Assembly (NCBI GenBank): GCA_035656335.1
Contig: DASRSS010000034.1
Span: forward strand, 1 to 30,191
Direction: 5' to 3'
DNA length: 30,191 bases
DNA from: DASRSS01 sp035656335
GTDB taxonomy: Bacteria > Actinomycetota > Actinomycetes > Mycobacteriales > Jatrophihabitantaceae
Shown here: positions 7,680 through 15,502 of the stretch, piece after piece
How positions within the stretch are numbered: the stretch's first letter is position 1
How the letters are laid out: each line of letters begins with the position of its first letter
The notes under the pieces: model-generated
What the model was told of the DNA's origin: nothing
The model's database searches: none
The model's input: the letters and a program-made list of their open reading frames with translations, nothing else
Program-made: the position numbers and the translations under genes

Positions 7680-8530
7680 CCGAGCCGACCTCCGCACCCC
7701 CAGCACCGGGCCTGCAGCGCGCCGGCGCGCGGCTGCCGATCGACGAGTACAGCCGGCGGCTGTGGGAGCGCCGCTGGTTCGTCGCGGCGTACTCCACCGC
7801 GTCCAACTCCGTCGGCTACCAGGGCAGCTTCCTCGGGCAGGCGTGGCAACTGCTGACCCCGCTGCTCAACATCGCGGTCTACTACTTGATCTTCGGCATG
7901 CTGCTGCACACCAACCGCGGCGTGCCCAACTTCATCGCGTTCCTGTCCGTCGGCGTGTTCGTGTTCTCCTTCTGCACCGATTCGCTGACCGCCGGCGCGC
8001 GGTCGATCACCGGCAACATCGGGCTGGTCCGCGCGCTGCAGTTCCCCCGCGCGGTGTTGCCGGTGTCGACGACGCTGGTGGCGCTGCTGCGGCTGCTCTA
8101 CTCGTTGATCGTGCTCATCCCGATCGTGCTGATCACCGGGGAACCGCTCACCTGGCGCTGGCTCGAACTGGTGCCCGCGCTCGTCCTGCAGTCGATGTTC
8201 TGCCTCGGTATCGCGTTCGTCGTAGCGCGCATCGGCGCCCAGGTTCCGGACACGACGCAGGCGCTGCCGTTCGTCGCCCGGGTGTGGACGTACACGGCCG
8301 GCGTCATGTACAGCGTCCAGACGTTCGCCGCCGGGCACGGTCAGTGGGTGTCGGTCCTGCTGACCGTCAACCCCGGCCACGTCTACCTGGCGATCGCGCG
8401 CAACGCGCTGCTCGCCGACAACCCGTGCGGCATCGGCACGTGGCTGCTGGCGATCGCCTGGTCCGTCGGGACGCTCGCCGTCAGCTACCTGTACTTCTGG
8501 CGTGGCGAGGAGGCCTACGGCAATGTCTGA
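7676..8530 (+). CDS. ABC-2 type polysaccharide export permease (Wzm/TagG-like)
   Basis: A 284-residue integral membrane protein with about six helices and the ABC2_membrane layout of O-antigen or teichoic-acid exporters. A cytoplasmic amphipathic N-terminus contains the RRWFVAAYSTASNSVGYQGS segment. The first helix region GQAWQLLTPLLNIAVYYLIF resembles the conserved LGxxWxxLxPLxxxxVYxxVF pattern of TagG/Wzm proteins. The C-terminus ends in a short FWRGEEAYGNV tail. With the ATPase encoded next, it would form a homodimeric channel exporting a lipid-linked glycan to the cell surface. ATG 7676 overlaps the merR stop by 4 nt, and its stop overlaps the ATPase start by 8 nt. No glycosyltransferase genes are in view, so the glycan is unknown. 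Confidence 0.88.
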   Translation: MTEPTSAPPAPGLQRAGARLPIDEYSRRLWERRWFVAAYSTASNSVGYQGSFLGQAWQLLTPLLNIAVYYLIFGMLLHTNRGVPNFIAFLSVGVFVFSFCTDSLTAGARSITGNIGLVRALQFPRAVLPVSTTLVALLRLLYSLIVLIPIVLITGEPLTWRWLELVPALVLQSMFCLGIAFVVARIGAQVPDTTQALPFVARVWTYTAGVMYSVQTFAAGHGQWVSVLLTVNPGHVYLAIARNALLADNPCGIGTWLLAIAWSVGTLAVSYLYFWRGEEAYGNV

Positions 8531-9446
8531 ACCGCTGAACGCTTCGGAGCCGGACGGATCTCCGGCACCCGCCGCCGAGGCGCGCTCGGCCGGCAAGCAC
8601 GCCGCCGAGACCGCGTCCGCCGGGAGCAGGGAACCGACCGTGGTCGTCGACGACGTCCACCTCACCTACCGCATCGTCGGCCGGGGTCGCCGGGGCGGCG
8701 CGCCCGCCGCGGTCCGCCGCGTGTTGCTGCGCGAGCAGGCACCCGGACAGCGGTCGGTGCACGCCGTCCGCGGCGTCAGCTTCACCGCGTACCGGGGCGA
8801 GGCGATCGGGCTGATCGGACCGAACGGCTCGGGCAAGTCGACGCTGCTGCGCGCGGTCGCCGGACTGATGGCGCCGTCGAGCGGTGCCGTGTGGACCCGC
8901 GGCCAGGCCGCCCTGCTCGGCGTCTCCGCCGCGATGATGGGCGGCATGTCGGGCGAGCAGAACATCGTGCTCGGCTGCCTGGCCATCGGCATGACCCCGA
9001 CCGAGATCGCCAACGAGTACGACTCGATCTGCGAATTCGCCGGCATCGGCGAGTTCGTCCACCTGCCGATGAACACGTACTCCTCCGGCATGGGCGCGCG
9101 GCTGCGTTTCGCCATCGCCGCCAGCCGCGCGCCGGACATCCTGCTGATCGACGAGGCGCTCGCCACCGGTGACGCCCGGTTCCGCCGGCGCAGCGAGAAA
9201 CGCATCCGCGAGCTGCGCGACGAGGCCGGCACGGTGTTCCTGGTCAGCCACGGGCTGGGCATCGTCCGGGACACCTGCACCCGGGCGATCTGGCTGGAGA
9301 ACGGCCGCATCGTCATGGACGGCGACGCGAACGACGTCGTCGACGCCTACGAGGACAAGCACGACGAGGGTGCCCACCGGCCGCCTCGACCCACGCATCG
9401 ATCCGGAGCGCGCGCACGTGTCTACGCCGAGCCAAGTTCGTTCTAA
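8523..9446 (+). CDS. ABC polysaccharide export ATPase (Wzt/TagH-like)
   Basis: A 307-residue nucleotide-binding subunit. A low-complexity Ala/Glu/Ser-rich N-terminal ~40 residues precede the domain. The motifs are Walker A GLIGPNGSGKSTLLR, the signature YSSGMGARLRFAIA, Walker B DILLIDEALATGD and the H-loop FLVSHGLG. The stretch between the first beta strands (RRVLLREQAPGQRSVHAVRGVSF) is the typical insertion of Wzt/TagH ATPases. There is no C-terminal carbohydrate-binding domain, so this is the Wzt type that does not itself recognise the glycan end. ATG 8523 overlaps the permease end by 8 nt. Its own last 29 nt overlap the UPF0182 gene, and the final ~30 residues look unconserved. Confidence 0.9.
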   Translation: MSEPLNASEPDGSPAPAAEARSAGKHAAETASAGSREPTVVVDDVHLTYRIVGRGRRGGAPAAVRRVLLREQAPGQRSVHAVRGVSFTAYRGEAIGLIGPNGSGKSTLLRAVAGLMAPSSGAVWTRGQAALLGVSAAMMGGMSGEQNIVLGCLAIGMTPTEIANEYDSICEFAGIGEFVHLPMNTYSSGMGARLRFAIAASRAPDILLIDEALATGDARFRRRSEKRIRELRDEAGTVFLVSHGLGIVRDTCTRAIWLENGRIVMDGDANDVVDAYEDKHDEGAHRPPRPTHRSGARARVYAEPSSF

Positions 9447-12189
9447 GCCGCGCACCGCGGCCACCTTCGCGCGACTCGCCAGCGCCGAAGGATCGCTCAA
9501 GCGACCGACGAAGCTGCACGGGTTCGGCCGGTGGGCGCTGCGCCTGCTCGCCGTCGTGATCGTGCTGGTCGTGCTGTGGCTGTTGTTCGGCGTCGCCGTC
9601 CGGATCGCGACCACCGACATGTGGTTCGACTCGGTGCACGCGGGCTCGGTGTACAGCACGATGCTCCGCGCGCAGATCGAGCTCTTCTGCGTCTTCGGCG
9701 TGATCGCCGGCCTCGTCGGTGCCGGGACGGTGCTGGCGCTGCGCCGCATGCGGCCGCTCTACCTCTCGGCGGACGACGACACGTTCCGCTGGATGTTCCG
9801 CCGGTACGAGGCGAAGGTGTGGCCGCTGGTCGTGCTGCTCGGCGCGATCGTCCCCGGCATCCTCGTCGGACGGCGCGCGGCCAGCGCCTGGAAGACGTAT
9901 CTGCTGTGGCGCCACGCGACGCCGTGGCACGCGACCGATCCCCTGTTCCACAAGGACATCTCGTTCTTCGTCGAGGTCTACCCGTTCCACCGGCTCGTGG
10001 TCTCCCTGCTTTCGCAGGCCGTGGTGTACGGCCTCTGGATCGCGGTGATCGGTGGCTACTGGTACGGCGCGTGGCGGCTGCGCCGCGGGCGGCGCAAGGT
10101 CACCAGCGGCATCACCCAGCTGGTGTCACTGCTGCTGGTCGGCTACCTGGCGCTCAAGGCGGTCAACTACTGGCTGTCTCGGTACGCGCTGACGACGTCC
10201 AGCCGCGGCCCGGTCACCGGCGCGTCGTACGCCGACGTCCACGCGGCGTTGCCGAGCAAGTACGCCCTGATGGGCATCGCGATCGCCGCGGCACTGGCGC
10301 TGTTCGCCAACGCGCTGTTCGCCGGACGCGTCCGCATCCTGGGCGGCACGCTGGTGCTCACCGTAATCGCGTTGACGGTGCTCGGCACGGCCTGGCCGGG
10401 GCTGCTCTACCACTTCCGCGAGGCGCCCAGCGCCGCGTCGCTCGACCTCGGCGAGATCACGCACAACCAGCAGGCGACGCTGGCCGCGTTCGGGCTCGAC
10501 GGTGACATCACGTCGGTTCCGTACGACCCGACGACGACGGTGCCGAGCGCGCAGCTGGAGCAGATCGCGAGCACGAGCGCGCAGATTCCCGTGGTCGACC
10601 CGAACAAGCTGTCGCCGACGTTCAACGTCGAGCAGCAGCTGCAGGCGTACTACGGCTTCAAGTCGACGCTCGACACCGGGCGGTACACCATCGACGGCCA
10701 GGCGCAGGACGTCGCGCTCGCGGTCCGCGAACTGCGACCCAAGGGCATCGCGCACAAGACCTGGGTCAACACGCATCTCGTCTACACGCACGGCTACGGC
10801 GTCGTCGCGGCGCCGACCACCGAGGTCGACCCCAAGACCGAGAGCCCGGTCTACCTGGACGGCGGGATGCCGCCCGAGCAGCAGATTCCGCTCACGCGCC
10901 CGCAGGTGTACTTCGGGCCGGCGTTCGGCTCCTCGTCGTACGCGATCGTCGGCCAGCCCGCCGGCAGCAACGCGCAGCTCGAGTTCGACCATCCGGGCGG
11001 CGGGTCGTCCGCGTCGGCGTTCACCACCTACCAGGGCAGCGGCGGCATCCCGATCGGTTCGACGCTGCGGCGGCTGCTGTTCGCCGTCCAGGAGCACGAC
11101 CCGAACATCCTGTTCAGCTCCGAGCTCAACAGCGCCTCGCAGCTGCTCACCGTGCGCGACCCGCGCGCCCGCGTCGCCAAGGTCGCGCCGTGGCTGACGC
11201 TCGACGGCGACGTCTACCCCGCCGTCGTCAACGGCGAGATCAAGTGGATCGTGGATGGATACACCACGTCCGCCCGCTATCCGGACTCGCAGCTGATCAA
11301 CCTGCACACGGCCACCAAGACCACGCTGACGACGAACGGCGCGTCGATCGCGCAGCCGAACCGGCAGGTCAACTACCTGCAGAACTCGGTGAAGGCGGTC
11401 GTGGACGCGTACACGGGCAAGGTCACGCTGTACGAGTGGAACCAGGCGCAGCACGCCGACCCGCTGCTGAGCGCGTGGGAGTCGGTGTTCCCGGGTCTCG
11501 TCCGGCCGCAGTCGAGCATCCCGTCCGGCCTGCTCTCGCAGCTGCGCTACCCCACGGACCTGTTCAACGCGCAGCGCTACCTGCTGGCCAAGTACCACGT
11601 GTCGCAGCCGGCGAGCTTCTACAGCGGCAACGACTTCTGGACGGTGCCGACCGACCCGACCGTCGCCGCGGCCAAGACGATCAACGCCTCGTCGTCCGGC
11701 GGCGGTTCGAGCTCGCCGCTGCCGTCCAGGTACATGTCGATGTCGCCGACGGGCTACGGCGCGCAGCAATACACGCTGTCCAGCCCGATGGTGACGCTGA
11801 ACGGGCAGCAGCTGGCGGCGTTCGTGTCCGTCGACGCGGAGCCGGGGCCGGACTACGGCAAGTTCACCGTGCTGAACTTCCCGTCCGCGACCGGTGGCGA
11901 GTCGCCCGCGCAGGTGCAGAACGATATCGAGTCGGACACCGACATCACCGAGGCGCTCACGCTGCAGCGCGGCGGTAAATCCAAGGTCGTGCTCGGCGAC
12001 CTGGAGGCCATCCCGATCGCCGGACGGATCCTCTACGTCGAGCCGGTCTACACGCAGTCGAGCGGCAGCTCGTCGTTCCCGATCCTGCGGCACGTGATCG
12101 CGCTGTACGGCAACGGCGACCCGTCCTTCGACGACAGCCTCAAACCCGCGCTCGCCGCGGCGTTCCGGTCGGGCTCGGGGACGGGGTAG
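9418..12189 (+). CDS. UPF0182 family membrane protein
   Basis: A 923-residue protein of the UPF0182 (COG1615) family of unknown function. The N-terminal ~330 residues hold about seven membrane helices, starting LLAVVIVLVVLWLLFGVAV and followed by DMWFDSVHAGSVYSTML. The large remainder is predicted extracytoplasmic and carries family signatures: WVNTHLVYTHGYGVVAAP, DPRARVAKVAPWLTLDGD, VNGEIKWIVDGYTTS and LRYPTDLFNAQRYLLAKYHV. Length is normal for the family. The start is GTG 9418 with GGAG 9 nt upstream. A longer in-frame opening at 9169 is a shadow inside the ATPase gene. The 29-nt overlap implies coupling to the exporter. In other actinobacteria I know this family next to PDZ-protease genes, so this neighbourhood is unusual. 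Confidence 0.92.
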   Translation: MSTPSQVRSKPRTAATFARLASAEGSLKRPTKLHGFGRWALRLLAVVIVLVVLWLLFGVAVRIATTDMWFDSVHAGSVYSTMLRAQIELFCVFGVIAGLVGAGTVLALRRMRPLYLSADDDTFRWMFRRYEAKVWPLVVLLGAIVPGILVGRRAASAWKTYLLWRHATPWHATDPLFHKDISFFVEVYPFHRLVVSLLSQAVVYGLWIAVIGGYWYGAWRLRRGRRKVTSGITQLVSLLLVGYLALKAVNYWLSRYALTTSSRGPVTGASYADVHAALPSKYALMGIAIAAALALFANALFAGRVRILGGTLVLTVIALTVLGTAWPGLLYHFREAPSAASLDLGEITHNQQATLAAFGLDGDITSVPYDPTTTVPSAQLEQIASTSAQIPVVDPNKLSPTFNVEQQLQAYYGFKSTLDTGRYTIDGQAQDVALAVRELRPKGIAHKTWVNTHLVYTHGYGVVAAPTTEVDPKTESPVYLDGGMPPEQQIPLTRPQVYFGPAFGSSSYAIVGQPAGSNAQLEFDHPGGGSSASAFTTYQGSGGIPIGSTLRRLLFAVQEHDPNILFSSELNSASQLLTVRDPRARVAKVAPWLTLDGDVYPAVVNGEIKWIVDGYTTSARYPDSQLINLHTATKTTLTTNGASIAQPNRQVNYLQNSVKAVVDAYTGKVTLYEWNQAQHADPLLSAWESVFPGLVRPQSSIPSGLLSQLRYPTDLFNAQRYLLAKYHVSQPASFYSGNDFWTVPTDPTVAAAKTINASSSGGGSSSPLPSRYMSMSPTGYGAQQYTLSSPMVTLNGQQLAAFVSVDAEPGPDYGKFTVLNFPSATGGESPAQVQNDIESDTDITEALTLQRGGKSKVVLGDLEAIPIAGRILYVEPVYTQSSGSSSFPILRHVIALYGNGDPSFDDSLKPALAAAFRSGSGTG

Positions 12190-12211
12190 GCGGGGCGCTT
12201 CGGCTCTGGAC

Positions 12212-12257
12212 TTGACGCAACCGATTGATTGCCATACTGTGGCAACCAGTTGGTTGC
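12212..12257 (+). promoter_or_regulatory. Promoter and twin ArsR-type operators of the SRPBCC operon
   Basis: A TTGACG -35 box (12212-12217) lies 17 nt before TACTGT (12235-12240). A perfect 16-bp inverted repeat, GCAACCA-GT-TGGTTGC, occupies 12242-12257. An imperfect copy (13 of 16 bases the same) occupies 12217-12232, exactly 25 bp upstream. The two sites bracket the -10 region, which fits repression by the ArsR protein encoded at the end of the operon. A strong GAGAGGAG ribosome binding site follows. Confidence 0.65.
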
Positions 12258-12280
12258 GTTATTGCCGAGAGGAGCACATC

Positions 12281-12760
12281 ATGTCCACGACCACCGACTA
12301 CCGGACGACCGTGCGGATCGCCGCGCCCGCCGACGTCGTGTTCGACGCCGTCACGACCGCCGAGACGCTCGCCGCGTGGTGGAGCCCGGTCACCGGCTCG
12401 GGCCGCACCGGTGGGGAGCTGCGCTTCCCGATGGTCGCCGACCAGCCGCCGCTGCTGATCCGCGTCGACGAGGCGACCCGTCCGACGACCGTGCGCTGGA
12501 CCGTCCTGCAGTGCACGTTCATGACGGACTGGGAGGGCACGCGGCCGACCTTCACGATCACGCCGCTCGACGACGGCAGCTGCGAGTTGACCTTCGAGCA
12601 CATCGGCCTCGACGACGAGCTCGAGTGCAAGGACATGTGCAGCCGCAGCTGGGACCACTTCGTCCGCACCAGCCTGCGCGAGGTCGCGGAGGGCGGTCCC
12701 GGAGCCCCGAACCGCAGTCCCCGGGACCTCGCGCGCCGCGCCGCCGAGGAGCGCGCCTGA
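12281..12760 (+). CDS. SRPBCC (AHSA1/START-like) protein 1
   Basis: A 159-residue protein of the SRPBCC superfamily, the activator-of-Hsp90-ATPase-like branch common in soil actinobacteria. The opening TTVRIAAPADVVFDAVTTAE and AAWWSPVTGSGRTGGELRF follow the usual beta-alpha-alpha pattern. The ending ELTFEHIGLDDELECKDMCS and SRSWDHFVRTSLREV is the long C-terminal helix that closes the hydrophobic cavity. Such proteins bind small hydrophobic ligands; no enzymatic role can be read. ATG 12281 has GAGAGGAG at ideal distance. It is the first gene of the ArsR-controlled operon; 67 nt separate it from the next. Confidence 0.9.
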   Translation: MSTTTDYRTTVRIAAPADVVFDAVTTAETLAAWWSPVTGSGRTGGELRFPMVADQPPLLIRVDEATRPTTVRWTVLQCTFMTDWEGTRPTFTITPLDDGSCELTFEHIGLDDELECKDMCSRSWDHFVRTSLREVAEGGPGAPNRSPRDLARRAAEERA

Positions 12761-12827
12761 CCGGTAGTCGCGAGGACGGCGACAATGGAGCGTCCGCCGT
12801 TCGTGCCCGTCCAGCGAGGAGCAGGTG

Positions 12828-13253
12828 ATGGCCTTTCCCGACCGCATCGAGCGGACCATGCAGCTGTCCCGCCCGCCCGCCGAGGTGTGGCCGGCGCTGA
12901 CGACCGCCGAGGGGTTGAGCGCCTGGTTCGGGCAGCGGGTCACGATCGACCTGCGCCCCGGCGGCGCCGCGTCGATGACGTTCGGCAGCGGCATGACCGT
13001 CGAGATGCGCGTGGAGCGGGTCGAGGAGCCGCGCGTCTTCGCCTACACCTGGCGGCTGCCGAACCTGCCCGCCGACGACCCGCGCCGCACCTTCGTCGAG
13101 TTCACCCTGGAACCGGACGGCGACGGCACGCTGCTGCGCCTGTGCGAGACCGGCTTCGCCCAGCTGCCCGACGACATCCGCGAGGCGACCTACGAGTCGC
13201 ACAGTGACGGATGGACGCAGGAGCTGGCCGAGCTGGCGGAGCACCTGGCGTGA
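12828..13253 (+). CDS. SRPBCC (AHSA1/START-like) protein 2
   Basis: A 141-residue second SRPBCC protein, only distantly similar to the first. Recognisable parts are IERTMQLSRPPAEVWPALTT, GLSAWFGQRVTIDLRPGG, RVEEPRVFAYTWRLPN and the closing helix DGWTQELAELAEHLA. It starts at ATG 12828 with GAGGAG upstream; the adjoining GTG at 12825 is less likely. Its stop overlaps the arsR start by 4 nt (GTGA), the classic SRPBCC-ArsR coupling. In such pairs the ArsR protein represses the operon, and the SRPBCC protein is the presumed ligand handler. Confidence 0.9.
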   Translation: MAFPDRIERTMQLSRPPAEVWPALTTAEGLSAWFGQRVTIDLRPGGAASMTFGSGMTVEMRVERVEEPRVFAYTWRLPNLPADDPRRTFVEFTLEPDGDGTLLRLCETGFAQLPDDIREATYESHSDGWTQELAELAEHLA

Positions 13254-13576
13254 CGGATGATCTCGAGGCCGTCGCGGAGCAGGTTTTCGTCGCACTGGCC
13301 GACGGAACGCGCCGCGCGATCCTCACCGCGCTGGCGGTCGGCGGACCGGCAACCGTCACCGAGCTCGCCGATCGCCTACCGATCACCCGGCAGGCGATTG
13401 CGAAGCATCTGGCCCTGATGGCCGACGCCGGGCTCGTGACGGCCGAGCCCGGCGAGCGCCGCCGGGTGCGCTACCGGCTGCGCTCGGCGCCCGTCCAGCT
13501 CGCGCAACAGTTCCTCGCCGCGCTCGCCAACGACTGGGACGACCGGCTCACCGCGCTCAAGGACCACCTGGCGTAA
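13250..13576 (+). CDS. ArsR/SmtB-family repressor
   Basis: A 108-residue winged-helix repressor. The helix-turn-helix is ATVTELADRLPITRQAIAKH followed by LALMADAGLVTAEPGERR and the wing VRYRLRSAPV. It begins VFVALADGTRRAILTALA, the normal first helix. No metal-binding Cys cluster is present, so it belongs to the non-metal SdpR-like group rather than the arsenic or zinc sensors. GTG 13250 overlaps the SRPBCC stop by 4 nt. An in-frame upstream ATG (13211) lies within the previous gene and was rejected. It probably binds the twin sites at 12217-12257. Confidence 0.92.
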   Translation: MTDDLEAVAEQVFVALADGTRRAILTALAVGGPATVTELADRLPITRQAIAKHLALMADAGLVTAEPGERRRVRYRLRSAPVQLAQQFLAALANDWDDRLTALKDHLA

Positions 13577-13593
13577 CCGCTCGGCAGGCCGTC

Positions 13594-13884
13594 CTAGCCG
13601 TCGGTGCGGTTCGCCACGGCCAGCGGGGTGCCGCGGAACGGCAGCACGATCTTGTGCTGCACCAATTCCCCGTACGGTTCGACGGTTCCCGCCGGGCGGG
13701 TGGCCAGCCAGAGCACGTCGCGAGCCGCCTCGTCGGGCGGCTCCGCGTCGGACATGTCGGCGAACCACGGCCGGGACGCGTCGGTGTCGACCAGCCCGGG
13801 GCGGGCCGCGTTGAGCAGGATGCCTCGGGCGCGCGCGGCGTCGCGGTGGATTCTCGCGGCGACGCGGACCGAGGCCACCTGAGC
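13594..13884 (-). pseudogene. Short-chain dehydrogenase, C-terminal remnant
   Basis: The minus-strand frame from about 13884 to 13594 encodes only the C-terminal third of a carbonyl-reductase-like SDR. It shows AARIHRDAARARGILLNAAR, PGLVDTDASRPWFADMS, PDEAARDVLWLATRPAG and TVEPYGELVQHKIVLPF. The Rossmann glycine motif, NNAG and YxxxK parts are missing, so it cannot be an active enzyme. Open frame continues to 13956, but those ~24 residues are the antisense of the metallo-hydrolase fragment. The break near 13872-13890 coincides with the break in the neighbouring fragment, as expected of one deletion. The product of the intact gene would have been an NAD(P)-dependent oxidoreductase. Confidence 0.75.
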
Positions 13885-14215
13885 GTTTGGCTTCACCTCC
13901 ATCGAGCTCGTCGGGCTGCCGTCCGACATTCGGCTGATCCCGCTGGGTGGCCACACCGCCGGGCACGCCGGCGTCGCGGTGCGTGACGGCGAGCGGTGGC
14001 TGCTGCACTGCGGCGACGCGTACTACTACCACCGAGAGCTCGATCCCGAGCCCGAGCCGCACCCGTTGCTGGACGTCGTGCAGACGAGGTCGCAGGTGCA
14101 CCGCGAGCTCCGCCTCGGCACCCAGGCCAGGCTCCGCGAGCTCGTCCGGCAGCACGGCGACAAGGTCGCCGTCTTCAGTGCTCACGACCCGTGGGAGTTC
14201 GCCCGTTACGCCTGA
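13883..14215 (+). pseudogene. Metallo-beta-lactamase-fold hydrolase, C-terminal remnant
   Basis: The plus-strand frame after a TGA at 13880 encodes about 110 residues from the C-terminal half of an MBL-fold hydrolase. It begins AFGFTSIELVGLPSDIRLIP, then GGHTAGHAGVAV, WLLHCGDAYYYHREL, and ends VAVFSAHDPWEFARYA. The metal-binding HxHxDH motif of the N-terminal half is absent, as is any plausible start codon before the conserved part; the first GTG is at 13979. Late metal ligands (GHTAGH, GDA, AHD) survive. It is fused back to back with the SDR remnant, indicating that both genes lost their 5' halves together. Confidence 0.75.
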
Positions 14216-14259
14216 TCGAGCCGGCGGACGCGGGCCGTCGGTGCGTGCCCGGGTCGCGC

Positions 14260-14823
14260 TCAGCGCCTGGTCTCGTACCGGGTTAGCAGCACGCCGTCGG
14301 GAAACGTCCTGGTCTCCCGGAGGTTCAGCTTCACCCAGCTGTCGAGGGCGGTGAAGAGCGGCGTGCCGCCGCCGAGCAGGACCGGATGGGTGACCACCAG
14401 GTACTCGTCGATCAGCCCGGCCCGCATCGCCGCGCCGGCCAGGGTGGCGCCGCCGATGTCCATGGGGTCACCGTCCTCGGCCTTGAGCCGGCCGATTTCG
14501 GTGACCGGGTCTGCGGTGATCAAGCGCGTGTTCCAGTCGACCGCACTCAGCGTGGAGGAGAAGACGACCTTCGGCATGGCGCGCCAGCGACGCGCGAACT
14601 CGATCTCCGCCGGCGTAACCCCGGGCTGCTGATCGGCGGTCGGCCAGTGCGAGCTCATCGCGTCCCACAGCTTGCGGCCGTACAGCGACAGGCCGGTCGA
14701 GGCCACCCGGTCGGACCACCACTGGAACAGTTCGTCGCTCGGCGTGCTCCAGCCGAGGTCGTCGCCGGGCGCGGCGATGTAGCCGTCCAGGCTCGCGTTC
14801 ATGCCGAAGATCAGTTTCCGCAT
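14260..14823 (-). CDS. Dihydrofolate reductase/RibD-like family protein
   Basis: A 187-residue protein of the RibD C-terminal/DHFR-like fold (YyaP/YwjB type). The N-terminus MRKLIFGMNASLDGYIAAPG is the standard opening of the family. SLYGRKLWDAMSSHW, PKVVFSSTLSAVDWNTRLI, DIGGATLAGAAMRAGLIDEY and THPVLLGGGTPLF carry the NADPH-binding fold. The true substrate of these reductases is generally unknown; it is not the essential folate enzyme. I chose ATG 14823 with GGAAGGG 8 nt upstream, nine codons inside the longest frame. It follows the tetR gene by 39 nt on the same strand and is probably co-transcribed with it. Confidence 0.9.
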   Translation of the reverse strand: MRKLIFGMNASLDGYIAAPGDDLGWSTPSDELFQWWSDRVASTGLSLYGRKLWDAMSSHWPTADQQPGVTPAEIEFARRWRAMPKVVFSSTLSAVDWNTRLITADPVTEIGRLKAEDGDPMDIGGATLAGAAMRAGLIDEYLVVTHPVLLGGGTPLFTALDSWVKLNLRETRTFPDGVLLTRYETRR

Positions 14824-14862
14824 GGCATTCCCTTCCAGCGAAAGGCTCATCGACGCCGCGGC

Positions 14863-15444
14863 TCAGCGGCTGCGGTGTGGACGCGCCTTGCGGCCGCCTC
14901 CGGTCATGAGCGGTACGACGTGGTCGACGATCTGCCGGCGGCTCATCGGAACACCGTCGGCCATCAGGTGCATCACCAGCAAGCCAACTCCGGCATCGGC
15001 GCGCTCCGCGACGTCGGGCTGGTCACCGATCACTCGGCGCAGCCGTTCGCGGTTCGCGTCGCGCAGCGGCACCAGCTTCGTCGTGCGGATCGCGGCGGCC
15101 AGTTCCGGTTCGGTGCCGGAGAAGAGCATTGCGAGGAAGCGCCCGCCGCGGCCGGCCAGCGCGGCGTTCAGCAGGAGCAGGCCCTCGACCAGGTCCCGGT
15201 GCGGATCGTCCGTCGCCGGGACGTGCTGCTCGGTCGCGGCCGAGAGCAGGGCGGCCTTGACCAGCTCGGACTTGGTGGCCCACCGGCGGTAGAGCCCGCC
15301 TAACCCGATCCCGGCTTCCCGCGCCACGTCGTCGACCCGCAGGCCCGCGTAGCCGTGTTCGTCGAGGAGTTCGAGCGTCGCCTGCAGCGCCGCCTGGCTC
15401 ACGGCGGGGTCGAGCGGGCGCCCCCTCTTCACCGGCGCTGCCAT
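14863..15444 (-). CDS. TetR-family repressor
   Basis: A 193-residue regulator with an N-terminal TetR helix-turn-helix: AALQATLELLDEHGYAGLRV, DDVAREAGIGLGGLYRRWAT and KSELVKAALL. The C-terminal ligand domain (GLLLLNAALAGRGGRFLAML, TKLVPLRDANRERLRRVIGD) is of the TetR_C type that often follows this head, and the tail is basic. It is divergent from the SDR gene, and the 58-nt gap between them contains a 26-bp palindrome that it very likely binds. It would then repress both itself with the DHFR-like gene and the SDR. The inducer is unknown. Confidence 0.92.
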   Translation of the reverse strand: MAAPVKRGRPLDPAVSQAALQATLELLDEHGYAGLRVDDVAREAGIGLGGLYRRWATKSELVKAALLSAATEQHVPATDDPHRDLVEGLLLLNAALAGRGGRFLAMLFSGTEPELAAAIRTTKLVPLRDANRERLRRVIGDQPDVAERADAGVGLLVMHLMADGVPMSRRQIVDHVVPLMTGGGRKARPHRSR

Positions 15445-15453
15445 CGGCCCAGA

Positions 15454-15495
15454 TTATCGAAAGTCTTGACTTCCGATAACCGCGGTACGTATAAC
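15454..15495 (+). promoter_or_regulatory. TetR operator and SDR promoter
   Basis: A 26-bp imperfect palindrome (15454-15479; 22 of 26 positions symmetrical) has outer half-sites TTATCG/CGATAA and inner AAGTC/GACTT. Its right half contains the -35 box TTGACT (15466-15471) of the SDR promoter; TATAAC (15490-15495) is the -10 after 18 nt. The -10 ends 7 nt before the SDR ATG, so the SDR mRNA is probably leaderless. On the minus strand GATAAT lies 8 nt before the tetR ATG. Confidence 0.65.
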
Positions 15496-15502
15496 GGAAA
15501 CC

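Noticed and set aside
9169..9417. Upstream extension of the UPF0182 frame
   Set aside because: These 83 codons lie inside the ATPase gene in another frame and look like shadow sequence. GTG 9418 has a good ribosome binding site and begins the real protein.
10126..12093. Long minus-strand open frame of 655 codons
   Set aside because: It is the antisense of the UPF0182 gene, rich in Arg, Gly and Val with no domain; a GC-rich shadow.
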